Assembly: GCA_948956705.1 (NCBI GenBank) | Contig: CARCZS010000029.1 | Location: forward strand, 1 to 28,272 | Origin: an uncultured Phocaeicola sp. | GTDB lineage: Bacteria > Bacteroidota > Bacteroidia > Bacteroidales > Bacteroidaceae | Reading direction: 5' to 3' | Length of the DNA: 28,272 nt | Part shown: positions 1 to 8,434 of the stretch, in pieces | How the letters are laid out: each line of letters begins with the position of its first letter | How positions within the stretch are numbered: the stretch's first letter is position 1 | Program-made: the position numbers and the translations under genes | Notes under the pieces: model-generated | Databases searched by the model: none | Told to the model about the DNA's origin: nothing | What the model saw: only the letters and a program-made list of their open reading frames with translations

Positions 1-101
1 ATTTATGAGACTACCAACTTTTTATGAACAAAATCTTATCCCGAACTGGGGTATAGATAAAATATTTACTAATTTGATTTAGACAACAAGAATTATATTG
101 C

Positions 102-109
102 TATCTTTG
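102..109 (+). promoter_or_regulatory. Bacteroidetes -7 promoter box
   Basis: TATCTTTG matches the Bacteroidetes sigma-ABfr -7 consensus TAnnTTTG exactly. It lies 23 bases before the ATG at 133, leaving a short leader. A weak -33-like TTTA sits at 78-81 with a spacer of about 20 bases. Confidence 0.6.
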
Positions 110-132
110 GCAGGATAAAACTAATATTGAAT

Positions 133-906
133 ATGAAAAATTGGGTTGTAAAGCTGTTACTGTTACTTTTCATTCCTTCTTTTGTGGGAATTTTGTTTAC
201 CGTTATCCTGGGTTTTAATCCGGGTGGTTGGTTACAAATTGCGACGTATGCTTTCCCTCCGTTACTCACTCTCGCCGGAGGGGCTTTTATCGTTGCTTCA
301 AGATGGAAAGTCCCTTTCCTTATATTAATGGCGGTTGCAAGTATGGCCTTTAATATGCCTTTACAGAACTGGCTTTTTTATTCGGCAGATGAAGTGGTGC
401 GTTATCATGCTGTTACCGATTTATATAATTTGGAGAATAATGCTCTGTATTTTACTTTCGATACTCTGGAGGTGGATTATGCCCGAAGGAGCAGTGTGAC
501 TGTCACTCGTGAGGTGACACGAAGTATGGGCAGACACCGCTATCGTAAGGAACAGAAGCAATATCATTTCTCTGTAGCTCCTGCATTTACCGATTCATTG
601 CCCCGTCATAAGTATGAGGAGCGGGAAGTTAAGGCATGGGTTATTCCGGTGAGGCATGAGAAAGGACAAGCCGTTGTATGTTATGAGCGTTGTATTTTTG
701 ATTTAGATGATTATCAGAAAGCCATTGATCGGTCCCGCTGTAAACTCCACCATCCTCAAGCTCCGATTATACGACCTTTGTATTCACAGTTCATTACCCG
801 GCAGGAATGGAAAGGAATCTTTTTGAATGTTGCATGGATTGTACTTTCTGTACTGATAGTACTGGGGGTAATTCTGAATTATCAGGCAGACAGGAGGAAA
901 GCATAA
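133..906 (+). CDS. Orphan integral membrane protein, about 257 aa
   Basis: I do not recognise a family. The N-terminal 80 residues hold three hydrophobic segments (about 5-28, 35-55 and 60-80). A hydrophilic, probably extracytoplasmic middle follows (about 85-225), rich in Arg, Tyr and charged residues. A single hydrophobic segment near 228-248 precedes a short basic tail. The frame opens at a TTG at 127, but the ATG at 133 is a better start and is well placed after the -7 box at 102. The gene stands alone: the next gene is convergent and there is a hairpin between them. No catalytic motif is visible, so function is unknown. The coding call is firm because of length, hydrophobic pattern and promoter. 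Confidence 0.8.
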   Translation: MKNWVVKLLLLLFIPSFVGILFTVILGFNPGGWLQIATYAFPPLLTLAGGAFIVASRWKVPFLILMAVASMAFNMPLQNWLFYSADEVVRYHAVTDLYNLENNALYFTFDTLEVDYARRSSVTVTREVTRSMGRHRYRKEQKQYHFSVAPAFTDSLPRHKYEEREVKAWVIPVRHEKGQAVVCYERCIFDLDDYQKAIDRSRCKLHHPQAPIIRPLYSQFITRQEWKGIFLNVAWIVLSVLIVLGVILNYQADRRKA

Positions 907-1018
907 TATCGGAACAGACTGTATGAAGGGTACTTTATGAATATTATGATCTTCATGCATGAGGCCTGTCAGTACTATTGGTAAATTCTAGAATGATGTT
1001 TTCTTTATATAAAACTTT

Positions 1019-1050
1019 CCCCGGACATTTCATGGCAGAAACATCCGGGG
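1019..1050. terminator. Hairpin between convergent genes, probable bidirectional terminator
   Basis: CCCCGGA at 1019-1025 pairs perfectly with TCCGGGG at 1044-1050 around an 18-base loop. Both sides are A/T-rich: T-runs follow on the + strand near 1057-1072, and the minus-strand side reads GTTTTAT. It sits between the + gene ending at 906 and the fucosidase gene whose stop is at 1084, so it can end either transcript. The rest of 907-1083 shows nothing else. Confidence 0.6.
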
Positions 1051-1083
1051 AGAGGTATTTCATTTTTTATTTATTGAAAAGTT

Positions 1084-3123
1084 TTATTTTGCCTCTACCT
1101 TCAGATTGGATAATTCTGTGTCCTTATGGATGGATGGCAGATTATTTTGTTTTACAACAACAGTATGAACTTTTCCTTTTGCCACTTGCGGCAAAGTGAA
1201 TTTCTGCTTGTAGATAACCTGTTCCGCTGATGGGCGCAGCAGATAGCCTGTTTCTTTTTCAAAGCGGTTGTATATTCTTACCACAATTTGGTTACTGCCT
1301 TTTTGAAGCGGTAGCAGCACCTTTTCCTCGCGGAACTTGCAGCGGTAAGGGTTGAGGTGTTTCATTACCGACTTGCCGTTCAGATAGATTTCGATACCGT
1401 TTCCGGCACCTACATCTACTAGAATATCTTGTGCTTTGGGCGATTCTACCTGCTGCATCAGGAAGTAACTTTCCAGAATATTGCTGGGGAACATGGCTTT
1501 TTCCTCATTCACTTCTTTCCATTGTCCTTTTCTTACCGGTGCTTTGTCGGGATCAGTATGGATGGTGGCAGGAGCATCGAACAATCCGCTGCCCGGTCCG
1601 CAGAAGTAACGCTGACCCCATACGGTCTTGGAAGGCAGGTTTAATGCCTGTGCCTTGCCTGCGTCAAGGGTTACTGTGTAAGGTGTTCCATCTACTTCAA
1701 CCAGTAATTCCTTACCGTTCTCCTGCGGAGTATAGGTAAATTCCAATGCGTTGAGGTTGGATTTGTTGATGCTCCATTGATAGCTCACCGTACTGCGGTA
1801 GTTGCTGTAATAATCGAAACAGGAATAACTATAATTGGGAGTGCGCTGTGCAGCCATAGGTTGCGGTTTCACCGGTTGGTCGAACGTGGCGCAAATCACT
1901 TGGATGTCTTTTCCGTATGCGTCGGCGGGCAGTGTGAAGATCATCTCCTGTCCTTTCTGAATAGCTTTAATGTCTGCTTTTTGCAGTTTGCATCCCGGCA
2001 CGTTCAAAGTGATTTTACCATCGGCAGGGCGGTTGCCTGATAAGATGAGGTAGAGGTTATTGCCTTTGCGGGTAATGGTTCCCCATTCGAATTGCTCACG
2101 GAAAGGAGAGGCTTCTGTGCCATAAATGGCTTCACCGTTTTTCTTCAACCAGATACCGATTTCTTTCAGCACCTCTCTTTCAAAGGGTACTACGGAACCG
2201 TCACCTTTGGGACCGATGTTCAGCAGGAAGTTTCCGCCATGGGAAACTACATTGATCAGGCTGCGTAGTTTTTCCATCGCTTTGGTGTGAACGTCCCCCC
2301 TTTTCTGCCAGGAACGGTAGCTCCAGGTTTCATCGAACATGGAAGCTGCTGTTTGCCATGCGGTCTGCAAGGAGCCTTCGGGGTATGTGTTGTCTGCCAT
2401 GACACTGAAGTCATACTGATCGTTGCCCAACCGGCCGCTTACCATACAGTCTGGTTGCAATCTGTGCACCAGTTGATACAGTTCCTTGCTTTGTTCAGGA
2501 GTGTTGGAACCCATGTCAAACCATAGTTCGGAGATGGGACCGTAGTTGGTCAACAGTTCGGTAACTTGGGCTTTGGTGAATTCATGATGCTGTGGGGTGA
2601 TGAAATCACAGTTATGGCTGGAGATAGGATAGGCTTGTGGAAAATGCCAGTCTATCAGTGAGAAATAGATGCCGAAGTTGATTCCGCCACGTTTGCAAGC
2701 TTCCGCCATCTCTTTTATGAAGTCGCGCTTGCCGGGGGTGGCATCGTATGAATTATAGTCGGTGGTGGCTGTACGGAACATACAGAAACCGTCGTGATGC
2801 TTGGTGGTAATGATGATGGAGCGCATACCGGCTTCTTTGGCCAGTGACACGATAGCGTCTGCATCAAACAGGGTGGGATTGAAACGCAGGGCGGTATCTC
2901 CATACCAGTCACTGAAGATTCCCGCAAACGATTGGATTTGTTCACTGTATCCTCGGGTGACGGGGTTGCCTTCCCATACGCCTCCCAGTTCGGAATAAAG
3001 ACCGAAGTGGATGAACATGGAATACTTGTTCTGATGCCATTTCTCAAATGCTTTTTCCGAGATTTGGGCTGTTGCACCCAGGCTTATGACACAAGCCATG
3101 ATGAAGGTTAGTAATTTTTTCAT
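1084..3123 (-). CDS. Secreted alpha-L-fucosidase, GH29 family
   Basis: Hydrolyses terminal alpha-L-fucose from glycans, probably host mucin or milk-type glycans, in the periplasm or at the surface. Residues 1-20 are a signal peptide ending ATAQ. The GH29 catalytic barrel follows: HFGLYS near 39, the KHHDGF motif at 108-113, and ELWFDMGSN near 199-207. D203 is the expected nucleophile, since GH29 enzymes use the Asp of this W-x-D motif. LLNIGPKGDG near 300 is also typical of the family. The C-terminal half has beta-rich domains, including a discoidin- or PA14-like region around 560-650. At 679 aa it is longer than minimal GH29 enzymes for this reason. It starts 8 bases after the miaA stop, so it is probably cotranscribed with miaA. 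No susC/susD pair lies nearby. Subfamily A versus B cannot be decided by eye. Confidence 0.93.
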   Translation of the reverse strand: MKKLLTFIMACVISLGATAQISEKAFEKWHQNKYSMFIHFGLYSELGGVWEGNPVTRGYSEQIQSFAGIFSDWYGDTALRFNPTLFDADAIVSLAKEAGMRSIIITTKHHDGFCMFRTATTDYNSYDATPGKRDFIKEMAEACKRGGINFGIYFSLIDWHFPQAYPISSHNCDFITPQHHEFTKAQVTELLTNYGPISELWFDMGSNTPEQSKELYQLVHRLQPDCMVSGRLGNDQYDFSVMADNTYPEGSLQTAWQTAASMFDETWSYRSWQKRGDVHTKAMEKLRSLINVVSHGGNFLLNIGPKGDGSVVPFEREVLKEIGIWLKKNGEAIYGTEASPFREQFEWGTITRKGNNLYLILSGNRPADGKITLNVPGCKLQKADIKAIQKGQEMIFTLPADAYGKDIQVICATFDQPVKPQPMAAQRTPNYSYSCFDYYSNYRSTVSYQWSINKSNLNALEFTYTPQENGKELLVEVDGTPYTVTLDAGKAQALNLPSKTVWGQRYFCGPGSGLFDAPATIHTDPDKAPVRKGQWKEVNEEKAMFPSNILESYFLMQQVESPKAQDILVDVGAGNGIEIYLNGKSVMKHLNPYRCKFREEKVLLPLQKGSNQIVVRIYNRFEKETGYLLRPSAEQVIYKQKFTLPQVAKGKVHTVVVKQNNLPSIHKDTELSNLKVEAK

Positions 3124-3131
3124 GATTGTAA

Positions 3132-4034
3132 TTAGTGGTTAACTGAATGAATATATTGCATAATTTCTGTTTGTTGGTCGGGATGGAACCACACGATGTC
3201 TTTGTCCCGTTTGAACCAGGTCATCTGTTTACGAGAGTAAATGCGGGAATTTTGCTTGATTTTCCCGATAGCGAATTCCAATGTCCATTCTCCGTCCAGA
3301 TACTTGAACATTTCTTTGTATCCTACGGTATTGAGCGAGTTCAGATGCCGGAAAGGATATACCTGCCGGGCTTCTTCCAGCAAGCCGTCCTGCATCATGA
3401 TGTCCACGCGGCGGTTGATGCGGTCATACAATTCTTCGCGGTCGCGGGTTAATCCTATTTTGATGATGCGGAAAGGGCGTTCCTTGTGAGTACGGGTACG
3501 GAAAGAAGTATAAGTTTTTCCGGTCATGTAGCATATTTCCAATGCATGTATTACTCGTTTGGGATTTTTCAAATCCACTATTTTGTAATACTCGGGGTCC
3601 AGCAGCCTTAGTTCGGCGCACAGAGTGTCCAGCCCTTCCTGTTCGTAACGTCGTAGCATCAGCTGGCGTGTTTCATTGTCTACAGTGGGGATATCATCTA
3701 TGCCTTTGCAAATGGCATCTATATACATCATGGAACCTCCGGTCAGTATTACAGTGTCATGGTTTTGGTATAGGATTTCCAGTTGTGCCAGTACGTCTGC
3801 TTCGTATTGTGCGGCGCTGTAATAATCTGTTAGCTGTAATGTTCCGACAAAATAATGAGGAACACGCGCCAATTGCTCGGGGGTAGGGGCGGCAGTTCCT
3901 ATCTTCAGGTCTGCATACAATTGGCGTGAGTCTGCCGAAACAATGGAAGTCCGGAAGTGTTCGGCAATGGAAAGGCTTAGTTCGGTCTTTCCTACACCGG
4001 TAGGGCCGATAAGGACGATAAGGGTGTCAGGCAT
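3132..4034 (-). CDS. miaA: tRNA dimethylallyltransferase MiaA
   Basis: Transfers a dimethylallyl group to N6 of A37 in tRNAs reading UNN codons, the first step of i6A/ms2i6A synthesis, in the cytoplasm. The P-loop GPTGVGKT is at residues 10-17. SADSRQLY follows, with D35 as the likely catalytic Asp. [11 protein letters not shown] near 98-108 matches the family pattern GGTxLY. The R-x-I-x-x-A-L-E segment and the C-terminal KQMTWFKRD block are also typical. Length (300 aa) is normal. A strong terminator-like hairpin lies only 18 bases before the ATG, which suggests either an internal promoter in the upstream gene or read-through. The fucosidase gene follows with an 8-base gap. Many Bacteroides carry two miaA paralogues; which one this is cannot be told here. 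Confidence 0.95.
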   Translation of the reverse strand: MPDTLIVLIGPTGVGKTELSLSIAEHFRTSIVSADSRQLYADLKIGTAAPTPEQLARVPHYFVGTLQLTDYYSAAQYEADVLAQLEILYQNHDTVILTGGSMMYIDAICKGIDDIPTVDNETRQLMLRRYEQEGLDTLCAELRLLDPEYYKIVDLKNPKRVIHALEICYMTGKTYTSFRTRTHKERPFRIIKIGLTRDREELYDRINRRVDIMMQDGLLEEARQVYPFRHLNSLNTVGYKEMFKYLDGEWTLEFAIGKIKQNSRIYSRKQMTWFKRDKDIVWFHPDQQTEIMQYIHSVNH

Positions 4035-4043
4035 GGTGTTTAT

Positions 4044-4077
4044 AAAAAGAGAGGGGCGGACGTGTAACGTCCGCCCC
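4044..4077 (-). terminator. Strong intrinsic terminator before miaA
   Basis: GGGGCGGACGT at 4053-4063 pairs perfectly with ACGTCCGCCCC at 4067-4077 around a 3-base loop. Read on the minus strand, the stem is followed by TCTCTTTTTATA. It lies directly after the pRiA4b ORF-3-like gene (stop at 4086) and its T-tract forms the miaA leader. Confidence 0.85.
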
Positions 4078-4085
4078 CGTTAAGA

Positions 4086-4649
4086 TTAATAGTTTTCTTG
4101 CTCATAAGGGTCCGGTGAGGAGGCACCGCCCATATCAAATCCTTCGGGATCAAAGTCTTCCATATCGAAGTCCTGGTCGCCGTAGAAATTCTCGTCTATA
4201 TCCAGATTTCCGCTATTGCTTTTTGCCATCATTTCGTCAAAGTCGACGGTTTGTTTCGGGGCTTCTCCGGCTTTGCGCGAACACACTGCTTTGTCAAGGT
4301 CTTTGCCGGTGATGATTTCCGACAGTTCAATGAAAAACACTCGTTCTGCCAACGGGTCGAATACATACAGCAATTTTTGCTTTTCGTCTTCCACCAAATC
4401 ACTCAAGCGGGTTTCTCTCATGATGTAGCTGTCTTCTTCCGAACTGCTTCCCATATCTTCCAGTGTGATTTCCTGGTCTTTCTCCCAGTCGTCATCACAA
4501 ATGAAGAAAGAGGTCATCTGGTCATCTTTATATCCTGCCGCTTTCAATATTGCTTCGTGCAAATCAAAGAAAGTTGCTTCCGAGTCTATCTTTATTTCTC
4601 TTATAAAATCATCGACTTCATCAGAGATTAGTGTAAATCTGTAAATCAT
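4086..4649 (-). CDS. pRiA4b ORF-3-like protein with acidic tail
   Basis: The N-terminal half (about 1-110) fits the plasmid pRiA4b ORF-3-like family, often annotated as IS1096 passenger TnpR family. It opens MIYRFTLISDEVDDF and has a F-F-D-L-H-E-A-I-L-K-A-A-G-Y helix followed by a beta strand leading to a D-D-D-W-E segment. Despite the name nothing suggests transposition here. The C-terminal third (about 145-187) is very acidic and Gly/Met/Phe-rich with repeated DxEDFDPEGFD-type steps, probably disordered. Molecular function is unknown. It lies between lpxA and a strong terminator, so it seems to be the last gene of the lpx transcript or its own short unit. A weak -7-like box is at 4692-4699. 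Confidence 0.8.
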   Translation of the reverse strand: MIYRFTLISDEVDDFIREIKIDSEATFFDLHEAILKAAGYKDDQMTSFFICDDDWEKDQEITLEDMGSSSEEDSYIMRETRLSDLVEDEKQKLLYVFDPLAERVFFIELSEIITGKDLDKAVCSRKAGEAPKQTVDFDEMMAKSNSGNLDIDENFYGDQDFDMEDFDPEGFDMGGASSPDPYEQENY

Positions 4650-4691
4650 ATATTTATACTGTATATACTATATAACTTTTTTTTCGTGCAG

Positions 4692-4699
4692 TAAAGTTA
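4692..4699 (-). promoter_or_regulatory. Possible weak -7 promoter box
   Basis: On the minus strand this reads TAACTTTA, one base from TAnnTTTG, about 43 bases before the ATG at 4649. It is also half of an inverted repeat (TATAACTTT at 4671-4679 with AAAGTTATA at 4693-4701), so it may instead be a weak hairpin. Confidence 0.3.
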
Positions 4700-4711
4700 T
4701 AAAAAACTTTG

Positions 4712-5479
4712 TTATCTGATGATACCTCTTTGAGAATTTTCTATGAAAGAAATAATATATTCTATTTCTTTGCTCATAGGTATTTCTTTGCGTACTTGTT
4801 CCAAGGCATCGGTAACGTTCATGCCATTTTGATAAATAATACGATAGGTGTTGTGTATATTCTCTATTAGTTCATTAGAGAATCCGCGGCGGCGGAGTCC
4901 TACGATATTGATTCCTGCGTAGGCAATGGGTTCGCGCCCTGCTATAATATAAGGAGGAATGTCCTTGCTGAAACGTGAACCGCCCTGTACCATTACATAA
5001 CCGCCTACCCGGCAGAATTGGTGCATCAATACGGCGCCGCTGATAATGGCGTTATCATCAATGATAATTTCACCTGCCATCTTGGTGGCATTGCCTATGA
5101 TGCAACCGCTGCCTATGATGGCATCATGTGCTACGTGTACCCCTTCCATCAACAGGTTGTTACTGCCCACTATGGTTTTGCCTTTAGCCGCTGTACCACG
5201 ATTGATGGTTACATTCTCGCGAATGGTGTTGTTATCACCTATTTCGGCAGTCGTTTCTTCACCGCGGAATTTCAAATCCTGGGGAATAGCGCCTATAACA
5301 GCTCCCGGAAAAATGGTGTTGCCGTTCCCTATGCGTGAGCCATACAGTATATTGGCGTTAGGCATGATTGTGTTGTTATCACCGATAACTACATTCTTGT
5401 CGATAAACACAAAAGGACCGATTTCTACATTCTCACCAATTTTTGCTTCGGGATGTATATATGCTAATGGACTAATCAT
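4712..5479 (-). CDS. lpxA: Acyl-ACP--UDP-GlcNAc O-acyltransferase LpxA
   Basis: First step of lipid A synthesis: transfers a 3-hydroxyacyl chain from ACP to the 3-OH of UDP-GlcNAc in the cytoplasm. The protein is a left-handed beta-helix built from hexapeptide repeats over residues 1-185, with a helical C-terminal domain. QDLKFRGE near 67-74, ENVTINRGT at 88-96 and MEGVHVAHDAIIG near 111-123 align with E. coli LpxA; H118 corresponds to catalytic H125. The end NSQRGIIR matches the E. coli terminus. Length (255 aa) is typical. It starts 16 bases after the lpxC-fabZ stop, so the lpx genes are one operon. Confidence 0.97.
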   Translation of the reverse strand: MISPLAYIHPEAKIGENVEIGPFVFIDKNVVIGDNNTIMPNANILYGSRIGNGNTIFPGAVIGAIPQDLKFRGEETTAEIGDNNTIRENVTINRGTAAKGKTIVGSNNLLMEGVHVAHDAIIGSGCIIGNATKMAGEIIIDDNAIISGAVLMHQFCRVGGYVMVQGGSRFSKDIPPYIIAGREPIAYAGINIVGLRRRGFSNELIENIHNTYRIIYQNGMNVTDALEQVRKEIPMSKEIEYIISFIENSQRGIIR

Positions 5480-5495
5480 GTTGTTTTTTTAGTGG

Positions 5496-6881
5496 TTATT
5501 TATTTTTTACTATTTGTGCCATAAACTCGGCTTCGCAGACTACTTTCTCGCCTACAAACACATATCCTTTCATTGTGGAGATGCCCCGGCGGATAGGAGC
5601 CAACAATTCAACACGGAACAATAAAGTGTCTCCCGGCACTACTTTCTGGCGGAATTTCACACCGTCTATTTTCATGAAGTAGGTGGAGTATCTTTCGGGT
5701 TCGTCCACTGAATTAAGAACAAGCAGACCACCGCATTGTGCCATGGCTTCTACTTGAAGCACACCCGGCATGACAGGTTCCTGTGGGAAGTGTCCCTGGA
5801 AGAAGGGTTCGTTGGCGGTTACGTTTTTCACACCGACAATGTGGTTGGCGCCAATGGCAACGACTTTGTCCACTAGCTGGAAAGGATAACGGTGCGGAAG
5901 CAGTTCGCGGATGCGGTTGACATCCATGATGGGAGCTTCGTTGCAGTTATAGGACGGAGCCTGTATTTCGTGAAGTTTGATTTCTTTGCGTATCTGGCGG
6001 GCAAATTTGTTGTTGATGGTATGCCCCGGACGGGTGGCGATGATGCGTCCCTTGATGGGTTTGCCTATCAGTGCCAGGTCGCCGATGATATCCAGCAGTT
6101 TGTGGCGGGCCGGTTCGTTGTCCCATACCAAGGGAACATGGTTGATGTAGCCCAGTTTGGTGGCGTCCATGTGGGGAACCCCCATGACGTCTGCCAGCTT
6201 GTCGTAGTTTTCCTGGCTCATCTCTTTTTCGTAGATTACGATGGCGTTGTCCAGATCGCCTCCCTTGATCAGTCCGGCACCCAGCAATGGTTCTATTTCG
6301 CGGACGAATACAAAGGTACGCGCGGAAGCTACCTCGGTGGGGAATTTAGCCATGTCTTCCAGTGTGGCGAACTGATTGGACAGTATTTTAGACTGATAAG
6401 AGATCAGTGCATTCACACTGAAATTTTCGTCCGGAAGAACAATGATGGAAGATCCGGTTTCCTCGTCCCTGAATTCGATTTTTGATTTTATGATATAGTA
6501 ATCCTTGACAGCATTCTGTTCTTCGATTCCTACACGCTGTATATTTTCTACATACGCTTTGGCACTGCCGTCCAGAATAGGGAATTCGGGACCGCTTACC
6601 TGAATCAGGCAGTTGTCTATACCAGCTGCATAAAGAGCTGCCAAAGCATGTTCTACTGTACTTACTTTTATTCCGTTTTTCATCAGCACAGTGCCGCGGG
6701 TAGTATCACCTACGTTTTCTGCTACGGCATCAATTATTGGTTGTCCTTCAAGATCAATTCGTTGGATTTTATACCCGTGGTTGTCCGGTGCAGGATTGAA
6801 TGTCACCGTCAAGTTTACTCCGGTGTGAAGGCCTTTTCCATTTAAAGAAAAACTGCCTTTTAATGTCTTCTGTTTCAACAT
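5496..6881 (-). CDS. lpxC/fabZ: Bifunctional UDP-3-O-acyl-GlcNAc deacetylase / 3-hydroxyacyl-ACP dehydratase
   Basis: The N-terminal LpxC half (about 1-305) removes the acetyl group from UDP-3-O-acyl-GlcNAc, the committed step of lipid A synthesis. Zinc ligands are visible as H78 (STVEHAL) and H260/D264 (RHKLLDIIGD), with catalytic H287 in RPGHTINN. The C-terminal FabZ half (about 318-461) dehydrates 3-hydroxyacyl-ACP for fatty acid synthesis. It begins RIRELLPHRYPF, with catalytic H364 in QGHFP and E378 in LQVEAMAQ. The two are separate genes in proteobacteria; the fusion is typical of Bacteroidetes. It may help balance hydroxyacyl-ACP use between phospholipid and lipid A. It starts 5 bases after the lpxD stop. 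Confidence 0.97.
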   Translation of the reverse strand: MLKQKTLKGSFSLNGKGLHTGVNLTVTFNPAPDNHGYKIQRIDLEGQPIIDAVAENVGDTTRGTVLMKNGIKVSTVEHALAALYAAGIDNCLIQVSGPEFPILDGSAKAYVENIQRVGIEEQNAVKDYYIIKSKIEFRDEETGSSIIVLPDENFSVNALISYQSKILSNQFATLEDMAKFPTEVASARTFVFVREIEPLLGAGLIKGGDLDNAIVIYEKEMSQENYDKLADVMGVPHMDATKLGYINHVPLVWDNEPARHKLLDIIGDLALIGKPIKGRIIATRPGHTINNKFARQIRKEIKLHEIQAPSYNCNEAPIMDVNRIRELLPHRYPFQLVDKVVAIGANHIVGVKNVTANEPFFQGHFPQEPVMPGVLQVEAMAQCGGLLVLNSVDEPERYSTYFMKIDGVKFRQKVVPGDTLLFRVELLAPIRRGISTMKGYVFVGEKVVCEAEFMAQIVKNK

Positions 6882-6886
6882 GGGGT

Positions 6887-7927
6887 TTATTTATTTAGTT
6901 GTTTTTTTAATTCTTCTATTTCTTTCTGCATGGCGTTCAGTGTGGTGTAAATTTCGGGCAGTTTTTTGTATACGGCCGATGATTTCATGAAATTCTTGGC
7001 ATCGATGGCCGGAGTGCCTAGAATTTGCTCGTTGGATTTCACGTTACCGGGAACGCCTGCTTGTGCGCCGATACCTACCTTGTCACCTATCTTAATATGT
7101 CCGGCTAGTCCTACCTGTCCGCCAAACATGCACCATTCGCCTACTTTGGTGGAACCGGCAATACCCACCTGTGATGCCATGACAGTGTGGCTTCCTACTT
7201 CCACATTGTGTGCTATCTGGATCAGGTTATCCAGTTTCACTCCTTTATGTACAATGGTGGCGCCCATGGTGGCACGATCTACGCAGGTATTAGCACCAAT
7301 CTCCACATTATCTTCTATGATGGCAATACCTATTTGTGGAATTTTTTCGTACCCTTCGGGAGAAGGTGCGAATCCGAATCCATCAGCACCGATTACGCAG
7401 CCTGCATGCAGGGTACAGTGGTTTCCTACCAAGCAGTCGTGATAGATGGTGGCATGTGGATAAAGTGTACAATTATTACCTACTTTGGCATGGCTTCCTA
7501 CAGTAGCGTGCGGGTGGAGGGAAGTGTTGTCACCAATCTCAGCACCATCGCCTACGCAGGCAAACGGAGCGATATATACATCCTTCCCCAACTTCGCAGT
7601 GGGGGCAACGTATGCCAGCGGATCTATACCAGTCTTTTTAGGTTTGCTCATTTCATAGAGGGTCAGTAGTTTAGCCAGACTTTCGTAGGCGTTGTCTACC
7701 TTGATTAAGGTAGCTTTTACTTCTTGCTCGGGAACGAAATCTTTGTTTACCAACACAATGGTAGACTGAGTATCGTAAATGTAATGAGTATACTTAGGAT
7801 TTGAAAGAAAAGAAATCGCTCCCGGCACGCCTTCCTCTATTTTAGCAAAAGTATGCACAGTTGCGTTTTCATCGCCAACAATAATTCCCTGGATGTATTC
7901 CGCAATTTGTTTAGCTGAGAACTCCAT
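6887..7927 (-). CDS. lpxD: UDP-3-O-acylglucosamine N-acyltransferase LpxD
   Basis: Adds the second hydroxyacyl chain, to the 2-amino group of the LpxC product. I chose the ATG at 7927 ([12 protein letters not shown]), giving 346 aa, the usual family length. The frame could extend to 8047, but that extra stretch is A/T-rich, low-complexity and unlike LpxD. The N-terminal uridine-binding domain covers about 1-100. Hexapeptide repeats cover about 105-300, with [11 protein letters not shown] near 235-245; H240 corresponds to E. coli catalytic H239. The C-terminus ends in a short helix ([12 protein letters not shown]), as in E. coli. It is followed within 5 bases by lpxC-fabZ. Confidence 0.96.
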   Translation of the reverse strand: MEFSAKQIAEYIQGIIVGDENATVHTFAKIEEGVPGAISFLSNPKYTHYIYDTQSTIVLVNKDFVPEQEVKATLIKVDNAYESLAKLLTLYEMSKPKKTGIDPLAYVAPTAKLGKDVYIAPFACVGDGAEIGDNTSLHPHATVGSHAKVGNNCTLYPHATIYHDCLVGNHCTLHAGCVIGADGFGFAPSPEGYEKIPQIGIAIIEDNVEIGANTCVDRATMGATIVHKGVKLDNLIQIAHNVEVGSHTVMASQVGIAGSTKVGEWCMFGGQVGLAGHIKIGDKVGIGAQAGVPGNVKSNEQILGTPAIDAKNFMKSSAVYKKLPEIYTTLNAMQKEIEELKKQLNK

Positions 7928-8059
7928 AATACTGTCTAATTCTTTATGTTCTAAATGTTTCAGTTTTGTTACTTGCGTGTTACATGTTAGTGTAAACACA
8001 TCATTAATTATGCAAATTACGCATTTTTTTTTTATATATCCGTACAATTCGCTAATTAT

Positions 8060-8398
8060 TTAATGTCCGTCGTTTTCGGAACGCAGGTAACATATATAAT
8101 ATTTTTTGACTTTTCGGGAGAGAAGAGAGATGTTGAGCATATCCGAAGCCTTGGCTATATCGCGGGTGCTTCCATCTTTATAGATGATTTCAATACTGTC
8201 ATCCTCCTTTTTATACATATTGTTTTCTATACTGGATATGGATAGGAAGTATTTTGCTTCTTTCCTGTTGATATTCAGTTTCTTACTTATTCTTGAAAGA
8301 ATTTCTTCTTTTCGTGCTTTTGTGATGGAAGAGGAGGTTACCTCTACTTTGAATAGTTTCCTGTTAATCATTCCACGACTCAGAGTGGACAATACCAC
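8060..8398 (-). pseudogene. C-terminal part of the HD-domain phosphohydrolase gene, separated by a stop codon
   Basis: This frame (112 codons from a GTG at 8398, or 103 from the ATG at 8371) is in the same phase as the HD gene upstream. Between the HD stop at 8432-8434 and the GTG there are 11 sense codons reading TALKVWSNHSD, which run straight on into VVLSTLSRGM. So this is not a separate gene but the tail of one reading frame of about 411 codons cut by a single UGA. The segment is basic, with alternating strands and helices, and ends CYLRSENDGH. It could be translated only by re-initiation or read-through. I see no other frame damage in it. Confidence 0.75.
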
Positions 8399-8431
8399 AT
8401 CGCTGTGATTGCTCCAAACTTTCAGTGCAGT

Positions 8432-8434
8432 TCA
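8432..8434 (-). other. In-frame UGA dividing the HD-domain gene
   Basis: The minus strand reads GAC ATA TGA ACT GCA, in frame with both the HD domain upstream and the segment ending at 8060. One base change (TGG to TGA) explains the split; no insertion or deletion is needed. Confidence 0.8.

Noticed and set aside
4086..4649. Transposition gene (IS1096 TnpR-type name)
   Set aside because: No inverted repeats, transposase or resolvase motif nearby; the family name is historical.
5496..6881. lpxC-fabZ fusion as a novelty
   Set aside because: The fusion is well known in Bacteroidetes.
7928..8047. N-terminal extension of LpxD by 40 residues
   Set aside because: Low-complexity, A/T-rich and absent from LpxD proteins; the ATG at 7927 gives the normal length and alignment with E. 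coli.
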